Shown in pieces: positions 12,181-23,437 of a stretch of 64,000 nt of DNA. Both the position numbers and the translations under genes were made by a program. The notes under the pieces were generated by a model. That model made no database searches and was not told the origin of the DNA. It worked only from the letters and a program-made list of their open reading frames with translations. Positions within the stretch are counted from its first letter, which is position 1. Each line of letters opens with the position of its first letter. Source of the DNA: Erythroxylum novogranatense (Eukaryota > Streptophyta > Magnoliopsida > Malpighiales > Erythroxylaceae); NCBI GenBank assembly GCA_029891385.1, contig CM057228.1:79968964-80032963 (forward strand). Reading direction: 5' to 3'.

Positions 12181-12735
12181 TGTAACATCCCGTTACCGAT
12201 GTGAGGGCATATCGGTAATTTGGATGAGTGAGTAGTGAGTGCATTCATAATTGAATTGCACGTATAGTGATTCTGCATCAGTGACATGAGTTAATTGCAC
12301 ATGCATATATATAGTGACATGCATTCATGATTATTCCAGCATTTAATTGTGTCATGAGTTGCTTTGTGAATTGTGAGAAATTGTGTGAAGAGTGATTTAT
12401 TGAGAATTGAGGAATGGATTTATTGAGGACTGAGAAATAATTTGAAGTGAGTAGTTGAATTAATTAATTTGAGATTTGAGTATAGAATGTAGTGTCTTAT
12501 ATTTTTGAGAAATTTTGGGACTTTTTTTGAAATTTTTATAGATATGTGATCGGACCGGAATATGGACCTAGAGACTGATAACTGTGAATTCGGTTCCGAA
12601 AGTGAGTGACTAATGGTTTGAAAAATTAGATCTGTGAGTTTGAGAAATTTTGTGATGAGTCAGTGAAATTAGAGATTGAAATTAAGTGATTTGGGGACTG
12701 ATAGATTTTGAGTCTTAGTTGAAATCAGCCCTGAG

Positions 12736-12748
12736 TATATATATATAA
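12736..12748 (+). promoter_or_regulatory. TATA box of LTR B
   Basis: TATATATATATAA is followed by AGAGGTTTGGGAG and a pyrimidine-rich likely start region at about 12775-12800. The same arrangement is kept in the 3' LTR at 20244-20256. Confidence 0.6.
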
Positions 12749-13169
12749 GAGGTTTGGGAGTTAGGGTTGAAGAACCTTTTCCTTTTTCCCTTCTCCTTCG
12801 CCGTTGTCAATCGTGAGCTTCCTCCTCGGAGATTTCGTGAGTTTCTCTTTATTGCGAGTGAAAAAGGTGTAGAGAGCTTGGTGAAGTTGATTATGGTGAG
12901 GATCGAGAGTCGATTCGGAGAGGATTGAAGCTTGAGGTTTTGGACGCTATGATTTTCTAAGGTTTCGATCGATTGTTGTTTTGGTAAGTTTTATTGTGAT
13001 TAATGTTGTTATTTGTGTTGATTGTTGCATTTATGGTTATTAATGAGTTAAGTATAGTAGTTGAATGGGTTTAAATGAGGTTTGAGGGTGTATTAATGGT
13101 GGAAATGTGAATTGGGGAGATTTAACCATGCATCGTCATGATTTAATAAAATTAAATAATTAATATTTG

Positions 13170-13345
13170 CATGAGACGTCGCGACGAACAAAAGGGCTTA
13201 GACGCCGCGACGTGTAATCCATAGACGTCGCGGCAAATAGGCGAAATTCCACGCCGCGACGAAGGCGAGGTGACGTCGCGGCAAAGGCGTGAAAAATGGT
13301 TTTGCGCCGCAGCGAAGGATTTGAGGTCGCGGCGATGAAGTGAAA
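13170..13345. repeat. CpG-rich GACGTCGCGGC repeat block in LTR B
   Basis: Several imperfect copies of GACGTCGCGAC / GACGCCGCGACG / GACGTCGCGGC lie within about 175 bp in an otherwise AT-rich LTR. The corresponding 3' LTR segment (about 20690-20850) differs by many small indels, in contrast to the neighbouring sequence. Confidence 0.7.
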
Positions 13346-14214
13346 TTGTGATGAGCTAGATTGGTTTTTATGATATATCTTTTATTGTAGACCTCCAATT
13401 GAGATGATTTTTGAGTCGTTGTGAACTAGAGAAAGAGGTCTACAATTGTGACAGTAATTGAGAGTTGAATTATTCTAGAGAGATCAGGAATTATCGAAAG
13501 TGAATCAAATCTAGTATCAAATGTGACCTAAGTGTTATAATGTGACAATTCGAGTTTGAAGTGAGGACTTCATGAGTGAGATAGGCCTAGTGAATAGTGA
13601 ATTGCAGTTGTGAAGTGAGAGATAGTGAGATTGGATTTGAGAGCTGGGAATCATGATCATGCATCATATCATTTCAAATTGAGACATGTGCATTAGTGAA
13701 TTCAGTAAATTGAGTATATAGTGATGAGAAATTATTTGTGTTGTTATAGAGGCGCCGTTGGATCGTCAGACCACGGACATTGCTGGGACTTCCAGGCAGT
13801 AGCTCAGAAGTTACAGGTGAGTAACCTAGTTGGTTCCTCGACTTTTAAGTGATTACATGTCTTTGTGAATATGTGTAAATTAAGTGTAAAAGTGAGTGTT
13901 ATAAATGCGAAGTGAATGAGCTAAATGCGATAGATATTAGTGATCAGGTGAATGTGAATAAGTGTTACGAGTATGTTGAGTGTAATAAGATGAGATACAT
14001 GTGAAATGTGTTACAAATGTGAATACTTGTGATAGTGAACCGAGTATAGTGATATGAGCAAGTGTATGACCGTGACAAGAGAGTGAAGTGATATATTGTT
14101 AGTGCATGCCTAGCATGATAATAAGTGGTAAAATTTACATTGTGACTAGAGCACGTTGATTCGTAGATTTGAGCTCAATTATCGATGAGAGGGCCTAGGG
14201 CCAAAACGGCGAGA

Positions 14215-14343
14215 GTGTATACCCGCAGGGCTCTCCTACTTGCCTAAATTGTGATTATTGTGAAAAGGAAATAGTGCATACCTAGAGGCTCTCCTATTCC
14301 TAAAGTGAGTGGGCGTTGGTGCATACCCGAGGGCTCTCCTACT
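14215..14343 (+). repeat. Triple LTR motif, GTGCATACCCGAGGGCTCTC type
   Basis: Three imperfect copies (about 14215-14240, 14273-14298, 14319-14343) end in CTCTCCTA. They are conserved in the 3' LTR (21718-21845), and two copies occur in B' (11127-11196). They lie in the probable R/U5 part of the LTR. Confidence 0.75.
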
Positions 14344-15053
14344 TGCCAAAATGTGAATATCGACGCCAATCACAACAACGCTATAAAAGGGAATTTGCAT
14401 ACTTATGCATTTGATTGTGGCAAAGGTGATTGAGAATGCGAGAGATATGTGATATTGTGATTTGTGCAATCGACATGTTTGACTAGTGACATAGTGTTAA
14501 TGTATAAACCGTGTAAAGTGTTGATAGTGTTATAAAGTGTGTTAAAATATATATATATCTATGAGATATATTATGTGTATCTGCGTGTGTTGGGTAAACC
14601 ATCGATGATGGTTTTCACCGAGTTCGCAAACTCACCCAACATTGCAATATATTTTTCAGACACGCGTTAGTAGGACTCTAGCTCCGTGATAGACGCTTCG
14701 CAGGTGGCGTCGAGATCTAGTCAAACGATGGATCGCAGTTGGTCACCGGGGTGACTTCTTTTGGGACATTATTTTGGGATGACCTAGTATAGATGTTTTA
14801 TCGCCTTTTTGAGATAATCAGACAGACCGTAGGGACCGATAGATGTGTCTATATTTTGGATTGATTTATGAAATGAAAATTATTGTTATGGTTTTAAATT
14901 TCATGAATTCCATGATGTTTGTTTATTTATATTGATGCCATGCGAGTGTTTAGTGGTCGTTTGCGATCGTAGCACTTCCTTAGCGTGAGATATACGCCGG
15001 AATCGACCCACGCGCGCCCCGTGTACCCTACGGTGAGGGGGCGCTACATTAGG

Positions 15054-15065
15054 TGGTATCAGAGC
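15054..15065 (+). promoter_or_regulatory. Primer-binding site, element B
   Basis: TGGTATCAGAGC matches the initiator tRNA-Met primer site. It begins 5 bases after the LTR end at 15048. Confidence 0.92.
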
Positions 15066-15228
15066 ATGATTTGGCATCTTTTGGGCATAATGTCTTTTAG
15101 TCCTGAATATCAGTGCGAAAAGCGGTAATTGATCATAATTGTGATTTTATTGTAGGTCATCCGTTCTTGGGGATCAAGTGGATCAACCAGCTGACCTAGG
15201 ATCCGTGGGAGCTAGTAGAGAGTCCCCT

Positions 15229-16316
15229 ATGCCTCGTTCTGATGAGTTGCCTCCCAGGGTTCCCGAGAGACGGGAGAGGAGGTTTGATAAACTGCGTAAG
15301 TAGGGAGCGGTCGACTTTTATGGCAGTACCGACCCTGCAGAGGCTGAGGGATGGCTAGAGAGGACTGAGAGAGTCCTAGACCAGATGGGTTGTGATTCAG
15401 AGGAGCGATTTGATTATGTTGTGTCGTTGCTTCAGGGTCCAGCTTACCGATGGTGGAAGATCTGCTCCGGCGGTTCTTTCAGCCCTCGCCATCGACTTAG
15501 GATGATTTCTGTGGCGTTCGAGACAATTTCATGCCCAAGGATTATCTAGAGATGAAGATGCAGGAATTTCTTGAGCTGAGACAGGGGCAGATGTCAGTGA
15601 CTGAGTATGAGGTGCAGTTCAACGAGCTAGTGGGTTATGCTCCTTCTTTGAGTGCTTTAGAGTCCGCGGATGTCGGAGATTCGAGGCTAACTTCGGTATG
15701 AGATCCGCATCTGTTGACCCGACGGACATGGGCGCTTTCTTGAGTTGAGAGCAACTTTGTGAGGATAGAGCGATTCATCGAGACAGAGCAGAGTTGAGTC
15801 CGTCAGGCCCCGATGGCAAGAGATCGAGTATCGAGGCGGTGAGAGTAGGAGTAGCGCCAGCCAGACTTTTAGGTCGTCTGGCGGAGGCGGCGATCAGATT
15901 TGAACAGAGGCGATTTGCCCAAAGAGTGGCGGTCGCGCAAGAAGCGAGATTCGGACAGAGTATCCCGTTGTGTGAGTTCTGCGAGAGGAGGCATAGCGGA
16001 GAGTGCTGGAGGGCTACTGGAGCTTGTCTCAAGTGTGGTTCGATGGACCACTAGCTCTGAGAGTGTCCCTTCACTGTAGAGGCCCAGTCTGCGATGACGG
16101 GTAGATCGGGCAGTGCGATCACGGTGCAGCAGAGCCGTGGGGGTGGATCAGGGTTCAGAGGCCGAGGCAGAGGTCGAGGCCGAGCAGAGGGATCAATGAT
16201 GAGATCTAAGGGTCAGAGTAGCGGGCAGCGATCCCAGGCCAGAGTCTATGCTATGACTCGGCAGGAGGCGCAGGAGTCTCCAGATGTCGCCATGTATGCT
16301 TCTAATTTATGGTTTT
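15229..16316 (+). pseudogene. Element B gag (broken)
   Basis: Capsid polyprotein of the Retrotrans_gag family. The chosen ATG at 15229 opens MPRSDELPPRVPERR. The conserved core DFYGSTDPAEAEGWLERTERV lies near 15310-15370, followed by a YRWWK motif near 15450 and MKMQEFLELRQGQMSVTEYE near 15552-15612. The zinc knuckle CEFCERRHSGEC lies near 15970-16010, with a second knuckle CLKCG broken by stops in its tail. An arginine and glycine rich tract follows (16130-16200). Breaks include a TAG near 15301 where related proteins read through, and frame changes around 15480-15520 and 15665-15790. Gag would coat the RNA and form the particle; this copy cannot make a full-length protein as written. Confidence 0.85.
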
Positions 16317-18123
16317 GAAGCATATGCATTGATGGATCCCGGATCCACTCATTCATTCATTGCACCGCATATGGCATGTAGATCGCATTGTGATAGAGAG
16401 ATTGCGGTGTGGGCTGAGGTGAGTACACCTCAGTAGTACTCAAATGTTGGGAGAGGTCTGCGAGGATGTGTGATAGTGATTGATCAAAGGCGAGTTGAGT
16501 GCGGATCTCATAGTGCTATCTTTGAGAGATTGATGTGATTCTGGGATGGATCGCTACGCCCATGGGGTCGTGATGGATTGCTATACCAAGGAGGTTGTAT
16601 TAGAATCTCCCGTCACCGAGAAATTTTTTTCGGTATTAGTCAGGTAGTGCCAGCTAGGATGATATCCTTTCTGAGTGCCTTGAGATTGATGCAGGGAGGA
16701 TGTGAGGCCTATTTGGCTCACGTAGTGGATTCCCGAGTTGAGCAGAGGTTAGAGGATATTCCCGTGATTAGGGAATTTCTAGATGTGTTCCCCGATGAGT
16801 TACCGGGTTTGCCGCCAGATCGAGAGATAGAGTTTGGGATAGACCTCGTTCCAGGTACCGCTACTATATCTATTCCTCCATATAGGATGGCACCGGTGGA
16901 ACTGAAGGAGCTTAAGGTTCACTTGCAGGAGTTGTTAGATAAGGGGTTTATTAGACCCAGTGTTTCGCCGTGGGGAGCTCCAGTGTTATTTGTGAAGAAG
17001 AAGGATGGGACATTGAGGTTGTGTATCGATTATAGGCAGCTTAATCGGGTCACTGTCAAGAATAAGTACCCACTGCCTAGAATCAATGATCTATTTGATC
17101 AGTTGCAGGGAGCTCGAGTGTTTACCAAGTTGGACTTGAGATCATGATATTATCAGTTGAGGATAGCAGAGGCCGATGTGCCTAAGAGTGCGTTCAGGAG
17201 CAGGTATGGGCATTTCGAGTTCTTAGTGATGCCGTTTAGGTTGACCAATGCCCCGACAACTTTTATAGCCTTGATGAATAAGGTATTTCAGCCCTACCTG
17301 GATCAGTTTGTGATAGTGTTCATTGATGATATTCTAGTGTACTCGAGGAGTAGGCAGGATCATGCGAAGCATCTGAGGATTGTATTGCAGATCATGAGAG
17401 AGAGGCAGTTGTTTGCCAAGTTCACGAAATGTGAATTCTGGCTTGATGAGGTAGTGTTTCTAGGGCATATTGTGTCTGGTGAGGGTATTCGGGTGGATCC
17501 TCACAAGATTGAGGCAGTGAGGAGTTAGCAGGTTTCGAGGAACGTGTCAGAGTTGCGTAGTTTCCTCGGACTAGCAGGATATTACCGGAGGTTTGTCAAG
17601 GGGTTTTCAGTGATCTCAACCCCTTTGACAAAACTTCTGAGGAAGAGTGTAGTTTTCCGATGGACAGATGAGTGTCAGAGGAGCTTTGAGGAGCTCAGGC
17701 AGCGTTTGACTACGGAGCCAGTGTTGGTTTTGCCGTCAGGGTCCGGATGATTTGTAGTGTTCTGTGATGCTTCACAGCAGGGTTTGGGTTGTGTGTTGAT
17801 GCAGCATGGGAGAGTGATAAAGTATGCCTCGAGACAGTTGAGGTCTCATGAGAGGAATTATCCAGTGCATGATTTAGAGTTGGCTGCAGTAGTGTTTGCT
17901 TTGAAGATCTGGAGACATTATTTGTATGGGGAGACGTTCCAGATCTTCACTGATCATAAGAGTTTGCGGTATTTGCTGAGTCAGCGAGAGTTGTATATGA
18001 GGCAGAGGAGATGGATTGAGTTGTTGAAGGATTATGACTGCACGATTGAGTATCATCCAGGGAAGGCCAATGTAGTGGCAGATGCGTTGAGTAGGAGATC
18101 TCATATCAGTGTAGCTCAGATTT
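16317..18123 (+). pseudogene. Element B protease, RT and RNase H (broken)
   Basis: The protease motif ALMDPGSTHSFI (aspartic protease, DPGS variant common in plant gypsy elements) lies near 16326-16362. RT runs from about 16750: [31 protein letters not shown] and the catalytic [10 protein letters not shown] at 17318-17347. RNase H follows with [13 protein letters not shown] at about 17760 and [11 protein letters not shown] at about 17946. Spacing and order match a gypsy pol. In-frame stops replace a conserved glycine after DLRS (near 17146), a tryptophan (near 17527) and a glycine (near 17748), and the frame ends at a TAG near 18123. Each stop differs by one base from the expected codon, so the damage is light compared with element A. 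Confidence 0.92.
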
Positions 18124-18231
18124 AGGTTGAGAGATTGCCCAGTTTGATTCAGTTGAGAGCGCTTAATGTGCAGATGGATTTGGCTCAGGATGGAGCCTTG
18201 ATAGCCACTCTGAGATTGAGACCGATGTTGC

Positions 18232-19655
18232 ATGATTGATCCGGAGAGTTCGGATCGGGACCCGAAGTTAGTGAGATTGATGGATAGAGTCAGATCAGGG
18301 TTGACTTCTGAGTTTGAGTTGAGAGATGGGACTCTTTGGATGGGTCAGAGATTGTGTGTGCCTGATGTGGATGAGTTGAGACGAGAGATTTTAGAGGAGG
18401 CGCATGTGGCCGCTTATGCGATGCACCCTGGTGTCACCAAGATGTATAATACTCTTAAGTTGAATTTTTGGTGGCCAGGCATGAAGAGACAAGTGACAAA
18501 GTTCGTTTCTCGGTGTTTGACGTGCCAGCAGGTTAAGGCTGAGCACCAGGCCTCAGTTGGGAGACTGCATTCGTTACCCATTCCGGAGTGGAAGTGGGAA
18601 CGGATCACTATGGATTTTATCATGGGGTTGCCGAGGACGCCGAGACGATATGATACGATCTGGGTCATAGTAGACCGATTGACCAAGTCGGCTCATTTCT
18701 TGCCAGTGCGAGAGAACAATACTCTCGATCAGTTGGCCCAGAAGTATGTGACAGAGATAGTACGACTGCATGGGGTCCCAGTGTCTATAGTGTCTGATAG
18801 GGATCCCAGATTTACTTCGAGGTTCTGAAGGAGCCCGCAATGATGGGTTCAAGTTGCACGTTAATCAGTCGCTTCATCCTCGCATGTATGGGCGAGTGAG
18901 AGGACTATCAAGACTGTTGAGGATATGCTGAGAGCTTGTGTATTAGAGTTCAGAGGTGCGTGGGATCAATACTTGGCTCTGATTGAGTTTGCGTACAATA
19001 ATCGATGACGAGGCGAGATTGGATGGCACCTTATGAGGCCTTGTATGGCGCATCGTGCGATCACCTCTTTATTGGGATGAAGAGGGAGTGAGGATGCTTG
19101 AGGGTCCCGAGCTGATCCAGGATACAGTGGATAAAGTGAGAGTGATTCGGAGTCGCATTAAGGCGGCTCAGGATAGACAGAAGAGCTATGTGGATCAGCA
19201 TCGGCGTGAGATAGAGTACAGTGTAGGCGATAGAGTGTTCCTCCGAGTGTCACCTTGGAGAGGGGTGCTGAGATTTGGCCGTAGGGGTAAGTTGAGTCCC
19301 CGGTATATTGGTCCATATGAGATTACTGAGAGGATCGGACCGTTGGCTTATAGACTGAGATTACCTAGTGAGATGTCCCAGTTGCATGATGTGTTTCATG
19401 TGAGTATGCTCCGGAGATACCGCTCAGACCCGACGCATGTGATTCCGGCTCAAGAGATTGAGATAGCGAGTGATTTGAGTTATGTTGAGGAGCCGGTACA
19501 GATTATCGGATCAAGGGTCAAGTAGTTGAGGAGCAGGGTGATTCCATTGGTGAAGGTCCTATGGAATAACCATTCTTCAGAGGAAGCAACTTGGGAGACT
19601 GAGGAGCACATGAGGAGGCAGTACCCTCATCTGTTCGACCAGTCAGGTATGTAAA
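18232..19655 (+). pseudogene. Element B integrase and chromodomain (broken)
   Basis: The integrase zinc-binding HHCC region (HPGVTKMYNTL ... CLTCQQVK) lies near 18424-18537. The catalytic core follows, with MDFIMGLP near 18610 and IVSDRDPRFTS near 18790 giving the first two acidic residues. The third lies beyond a stop at 18826-18828 and frameshifts between 18829 and 19055. From 19055 the C-terminal part is open: YIGPYEITERIGPLAYRL and LHDVFHVSMLRRY. After a stop near 19525 a chromodomain-like segment ends at QYPHLFDQSGM near 19655. Chromodomains of this type are thought to guide insertion to heterochromatin. Confidence 0.9.
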
Positions 19656-19676
19656 TTTCGGGACGAAATTTTATTT

Positions 19677-19689
19677 AGGAGGGGAGAAT
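19677..19689 (+). promoter_or_regulatory. Polypurine tract, element B
   Basis: AGGAGGGGAGAAT directly precedes the 3' LTR and would prime plus-strand synthesis. Confidence 0.88.
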
Positions 19690-22555
19690 TGTAACATCTC
19701 GTTACCGATGTGAGGGCATATCGAGAATTTGGATGAGTGAGCGGTGAGTGCATTCATAATTGAATTGCACGATAGTGATTCTGCATCGCTGATATGAGTT
19801 AATTGCACATGCATATATATAGTGACATGCATTCATGATTGTTCCAGCATTTAATTGTGTCATGAGTTGCTTTGTGAATTGTGAGAAATTGTGTGAAGAG
19901 TGATTTATTGAGAATTGAGGAATGGATTTATTGAGGACTGAGAAATAATTTGAAGTGAGTAGTTGAATTAATTAAATTGAGATTTGAGTATAGAATCTAG
20001 TGTCTTATATTTTTGAGAAATTTTGGGACTTTTTCTGGAATTTTTAAAGATATGTGATCGGACCGAAATATGGACCTAGAGACTGATAACTGTGAATTCG
20101 GTTTCGAAAGTGAGTGACTAATGGTTTGAAAAATTAGATCTGTGAGTTTGAGAAATTTTGTGATGAGTCAGTGAAATTAGAGATTGAAATTAAGTGATTT
20201 GAGGACTGATAGATTTTGAGTCTTAGTTGAAATCAGCCCTGAGTATATATATATAAGAGGTTTGGGAGTTAGGGTTGAAGAACCTTTTCCTTTTTCCCTT
20301 CTCCTTCGCCGTTGTCGATCGTGAGCTTCCTCCTCGGAGATTTCGTGAGTTTCTCTTTATTGCGAGTGAAAAAGGTGTAGAGAGCTTGGTGAAGTTGATT
20401 ATGGCTGAGGATTGAGAGTTGATTCAGAGAGGGATTGAAGCTTGGAGGTTTCGGACGTTGAAATTTTCTAAGGTTTCGATCGATCGTTGTTTTGGTAAGT
20501 TTTATTGTGATTAATGTTGTTATTTGTGTTGATTGTTGCATTTATGGTTATTAATGAGTTAAGTAGAGTAGTTGAATGGGTTTAAATGAGGTTTGAGGGT
20601 GTATTAATGGCGAAATGCTAATTGGGGAGATTTAACCAACATGCGTCATGATTTAATAAAATTAAATAATTAATATTTGTATGAGACGTCGCGACGAGCA
20701 AAAGGGCTTAGACGCCGTGACGGTAATCCATGACGTCGCGCGAATAAAGCGAAATTCCATGCCGCCGACGAAGGCGAGGTGACGTCATGCAAAGGCGTGA
20801 AAATGGTTTTGCACCGCATGCGAAGGATTTGAGGTCGCATGGCAGGAAGTGAAATTGTGATGAGCTAGATTGGTTTTTATGATATATCTTTTATTGTAGA
20901 CCTCCAATTGAGATGATTTTTGAGTCGTTGTGAACTAGAGAAAGAGGTCTACAAGTGTGACAGTAATTGAGAGTTGAATTATTCTAGAGAGATCAGGAAT
21001 TATCGAAAGTGAATCAAATCTAGTATCAAATGTGACCTAAGTGTTATAATATGACAATTCGAGTTTGAAGTGAGGACTTCATGAGTGAGATAGGCCTAGT
21101 GAATAGTGAATTGCAGTTGTGAAGTGAGAGATAGTGAGATTGGATTTGAGAGTCGAATCATGATCATGCATCATATCATTTCAAATTGAGACATGTGCAT
21201 TAGTGAATTCATGAAATTGAGTATATAGTGATGAGAAATTATTTGTGTTGTTATAGAGGCGCGTTGGATCGTCGCACCACGGACATTCTTTGGGACTTCG
21301 AGCAATAGCTCTGGAAGTTACAGTGAGTAACCTAGTTGGTTCCTCGACTTTTAAGTGATTACATGTCTTTGTGAATATGTGTAAATTAAGTGTAAAAGTG
21401 AGTGTTATAAATGCGAAGTGAATGAGCTAAATGCGATAGATATTAGTGATTGTGTGAATGTGAATAAGTGTTCGAGTATGTTGAGTGTAATAAGATGAGA
21501 TACATGTGAAATGTGTTACAAATGTGAATACTTGTGATAGTGAACCGAGTATAGTGATATGAGCAAGTGTATGACGTGACAAGAGAGTGAAGTGATATAT
21601 TGTTAGTGCATGCCTAGCATGATAATAAGCGGTAAAATTTACTGACAGGACTAGAGCACGTTGATTCGAGCTTTGAGCTCAATTATCGATGAGAGGACCT
21701 AGGGCCAAAACGGCATAGTGTATACCCGAGGGCTATCCTACTTGCCTAAATTGTGATTATTGTGAAAAGGAAATAGTGCATACCCGAGGGCTCTCCTATT
21801 CCTAAAGTGAGTGGGCGAGTGTGCATACCCGAGGGCTCTCCTACTTGCCAAAATGTGAATATCGACGCCACCACAACAACGTCATAAAAGGGAATTTGCA
21901 TACTTATGCATTTGATTGTGCAGTGTGATTGAGAATGCGCGAGATATGTGATATTGTGATTTGTGCACTGACATGTTTGAGTAATGACATAGTGTTAATG
22001 TATAAACTGTGTAAAGTGTTGATAGTGTTATAAAGTGTGTTAAAATATATATATATCTATGAGATATATTATGTGTATCTGCATGTGTTGGGTAAACCAT
22101 CGATGATGGTTTCTCACTGAGTTCGCAAACTCACCCAACATTGCAATATATTTTTCAGACACGTTAGTAGGACTCTAGCTCCGTGATAGACGCTTCGCGC
22201 GTGAGCGCTCGAGATCAAGTGCAATGATGGATCGCAGTTGGTCACCGGGGTGACTTCTTTTGGGACATTATTTTGGGATGACCTAGTATAGATGTTTTAT
22301 CGGTTTCCTTTTTGAGATAATCAGACAGGACCGTAGGGACTAATAGATGTGTCTATATTTTGGATTGATTTATGAAATGAAAAATTATTGTTATGGTTTT
22401 AAATTTCAGTGAATTCCATGATGCTGTTTATTTATATTGATGCCATGCGAGTGTTTAGTGATCGTTTGCGATCGTAACACTTCCTTAGCGTGAGATATAC
22501 GTCGGAACGACCCACGGGCGTCCCGGTGTGTACCCTACGGTGAGTGGGCGCTACA
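19690..22555 (+). repeat. 3' LTR of element B
   Basis: It starts TGTAACATCTCGTTACC and ends GGGCGCTACA, 2866 bp. AT-rich parts are almost identical to the 5' LTR (about two differences over roughly 190 bp near 19800-19990). Small substitutions and indels cluster at CpG-containing segments. Confidence 0.92.
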
Positions 22556-22560
22556 TCAAT
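22556..22560. repeat. Target-site duplication, right copy (element B)
   Basis: TCAAT matches 12176-12180 exactly, and element A's gag resumes immediately after it. Confidence 0.93.
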
Positions 22561-23437
22561 GGTGGGAGGCAGTAGTAGGGGAGAAGGGGACAAGTCATCC
22601 ATCCCTAAGTGCAATCATTATGGCAAGTTTCATGAAGGGGAATGCTACAGACTGACTGGAGCTTGTTTAAAATATGGAGAGAAGGGGCATATAGCTAGAG
22701 AGTGTCCACGGTATGCAAGAAAAGAGGGAGCATAGATGCAGGCTTTGAAGAGAACTGAGATGGTGGGACAAAAGACTGCAACTGAAGTGGGCAGCTTTGA
22801 TGTAGTAAGGAGAGTGAATCCCCCAGGAAGACCCAGGGGGCAAACGCCAGCTAGAGTGTTTGCAATGACACGGGAGGATGTAGAAACCGCTCCAGAATTT
22901 GTGACAGGTATGATTAAATTATTTAATGATGATGTGATTGTTTTGATTGATCCAAGTTTTACCTACTCCTTTGTTTCATCAGGTAAAACTATGTTGGGTA
23001 AAAATTTCAGCCCATTGGATACTCCTTTGATGGTGAGTACTCCAATCGGCCAGTGTATTGTGATTAGCCAAGTTTATAGAGATTGTGAGATACATATTGG
23101 TGGGGGATGCTTAGTGATGGATTTAATGCCATTGAAGATGGGAGGACTAGAAGTGATTCTGGGTATGGATGCCTTAGAGAAGTACAATTTCAACTTAGAT
23201 TGCAAACAGAAAATAGTGGAGTTCGAGTTAGATGATGGAAGAAAGGTGATGTTTATAGGAGACAGGAAATTTAGCTCATCGAGAATTATTTCGGCTTTGA
23301 TGGCAGAGAAAATGATGAGGAAAGGGTGTGAGGCATTTTTGGCCTATGTGGTAGACACGTGGGCAGATAAAGGGAAGTTAGAAGATATGCCAGTAGTAAG
23401 GGAATTCCCAAATGTCTTTCCCGAGGAGTTACCATGA
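22561..23437 (+). pseudogene. Chromovirus A gag end and protease
   Basis: Continuation of the gag interrupted by B. A zinc knuckle region has CNHYGKFHEGEC followed by a damaged CLKYGEKGHIARECP, where the second cysteine of the CxxC pair is tyrosine. A TAG at 22733-22735 closes the gag part. The next frame (22736-23437) holds the protease-like stretch VLIDPSFTYSFV near 22940-22980 and ends at the RT entry FPNVFPEELP. The usual DxG is changed to DPS, so the protease would probably be inactive even if expressed. Confidence 0.85.

Larger units (their letters stand above)
12181..15048 (+). repeat. 5' LTR of element B
   Basis: It starts TGTAACATCCCGTTACC and ends GGGGCGCTACA, 2868 bp, with TG...CA ends. 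It contains a TATA box at 12736-12748, a CpG-rich repeat block at 13170-13345 and three copies of a GTGCATACCCGAGGGCTCTC-type motif at 14215-14343. Its partner is 19690-22555. Confidence 0.93.
12181..22555 (+). mobile_element. Complete Ty3/gypsy chromovirus (element B), 10375 bp
   Basis: Both LTRs, PBS, gag, protease, RT, RNase H, integrase, chromodomain and polypurine tract are present in gypsy order, bounded by the TCAAT duplication. The integrase follows RT and a chromodomain-like tail (VKVLWNNHSSEEATWE) is present, so this is a chromovirus of the Tekay/Del type (clade assignment inferred). It is inserted in the gag of older element A in the same orientation. The LTRs are nearly identical over long AT-rich stretches, which implies a recent insertion, yet gag-pol holds several stops and frameshifts. 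Confidence 0.93.

Noticed and set aside
17874..18852. Minus-strand frames over the element B pol
   Set aside because: Mirror frames of the plus-strand pol; the conserved motifs are all on the plus strand.
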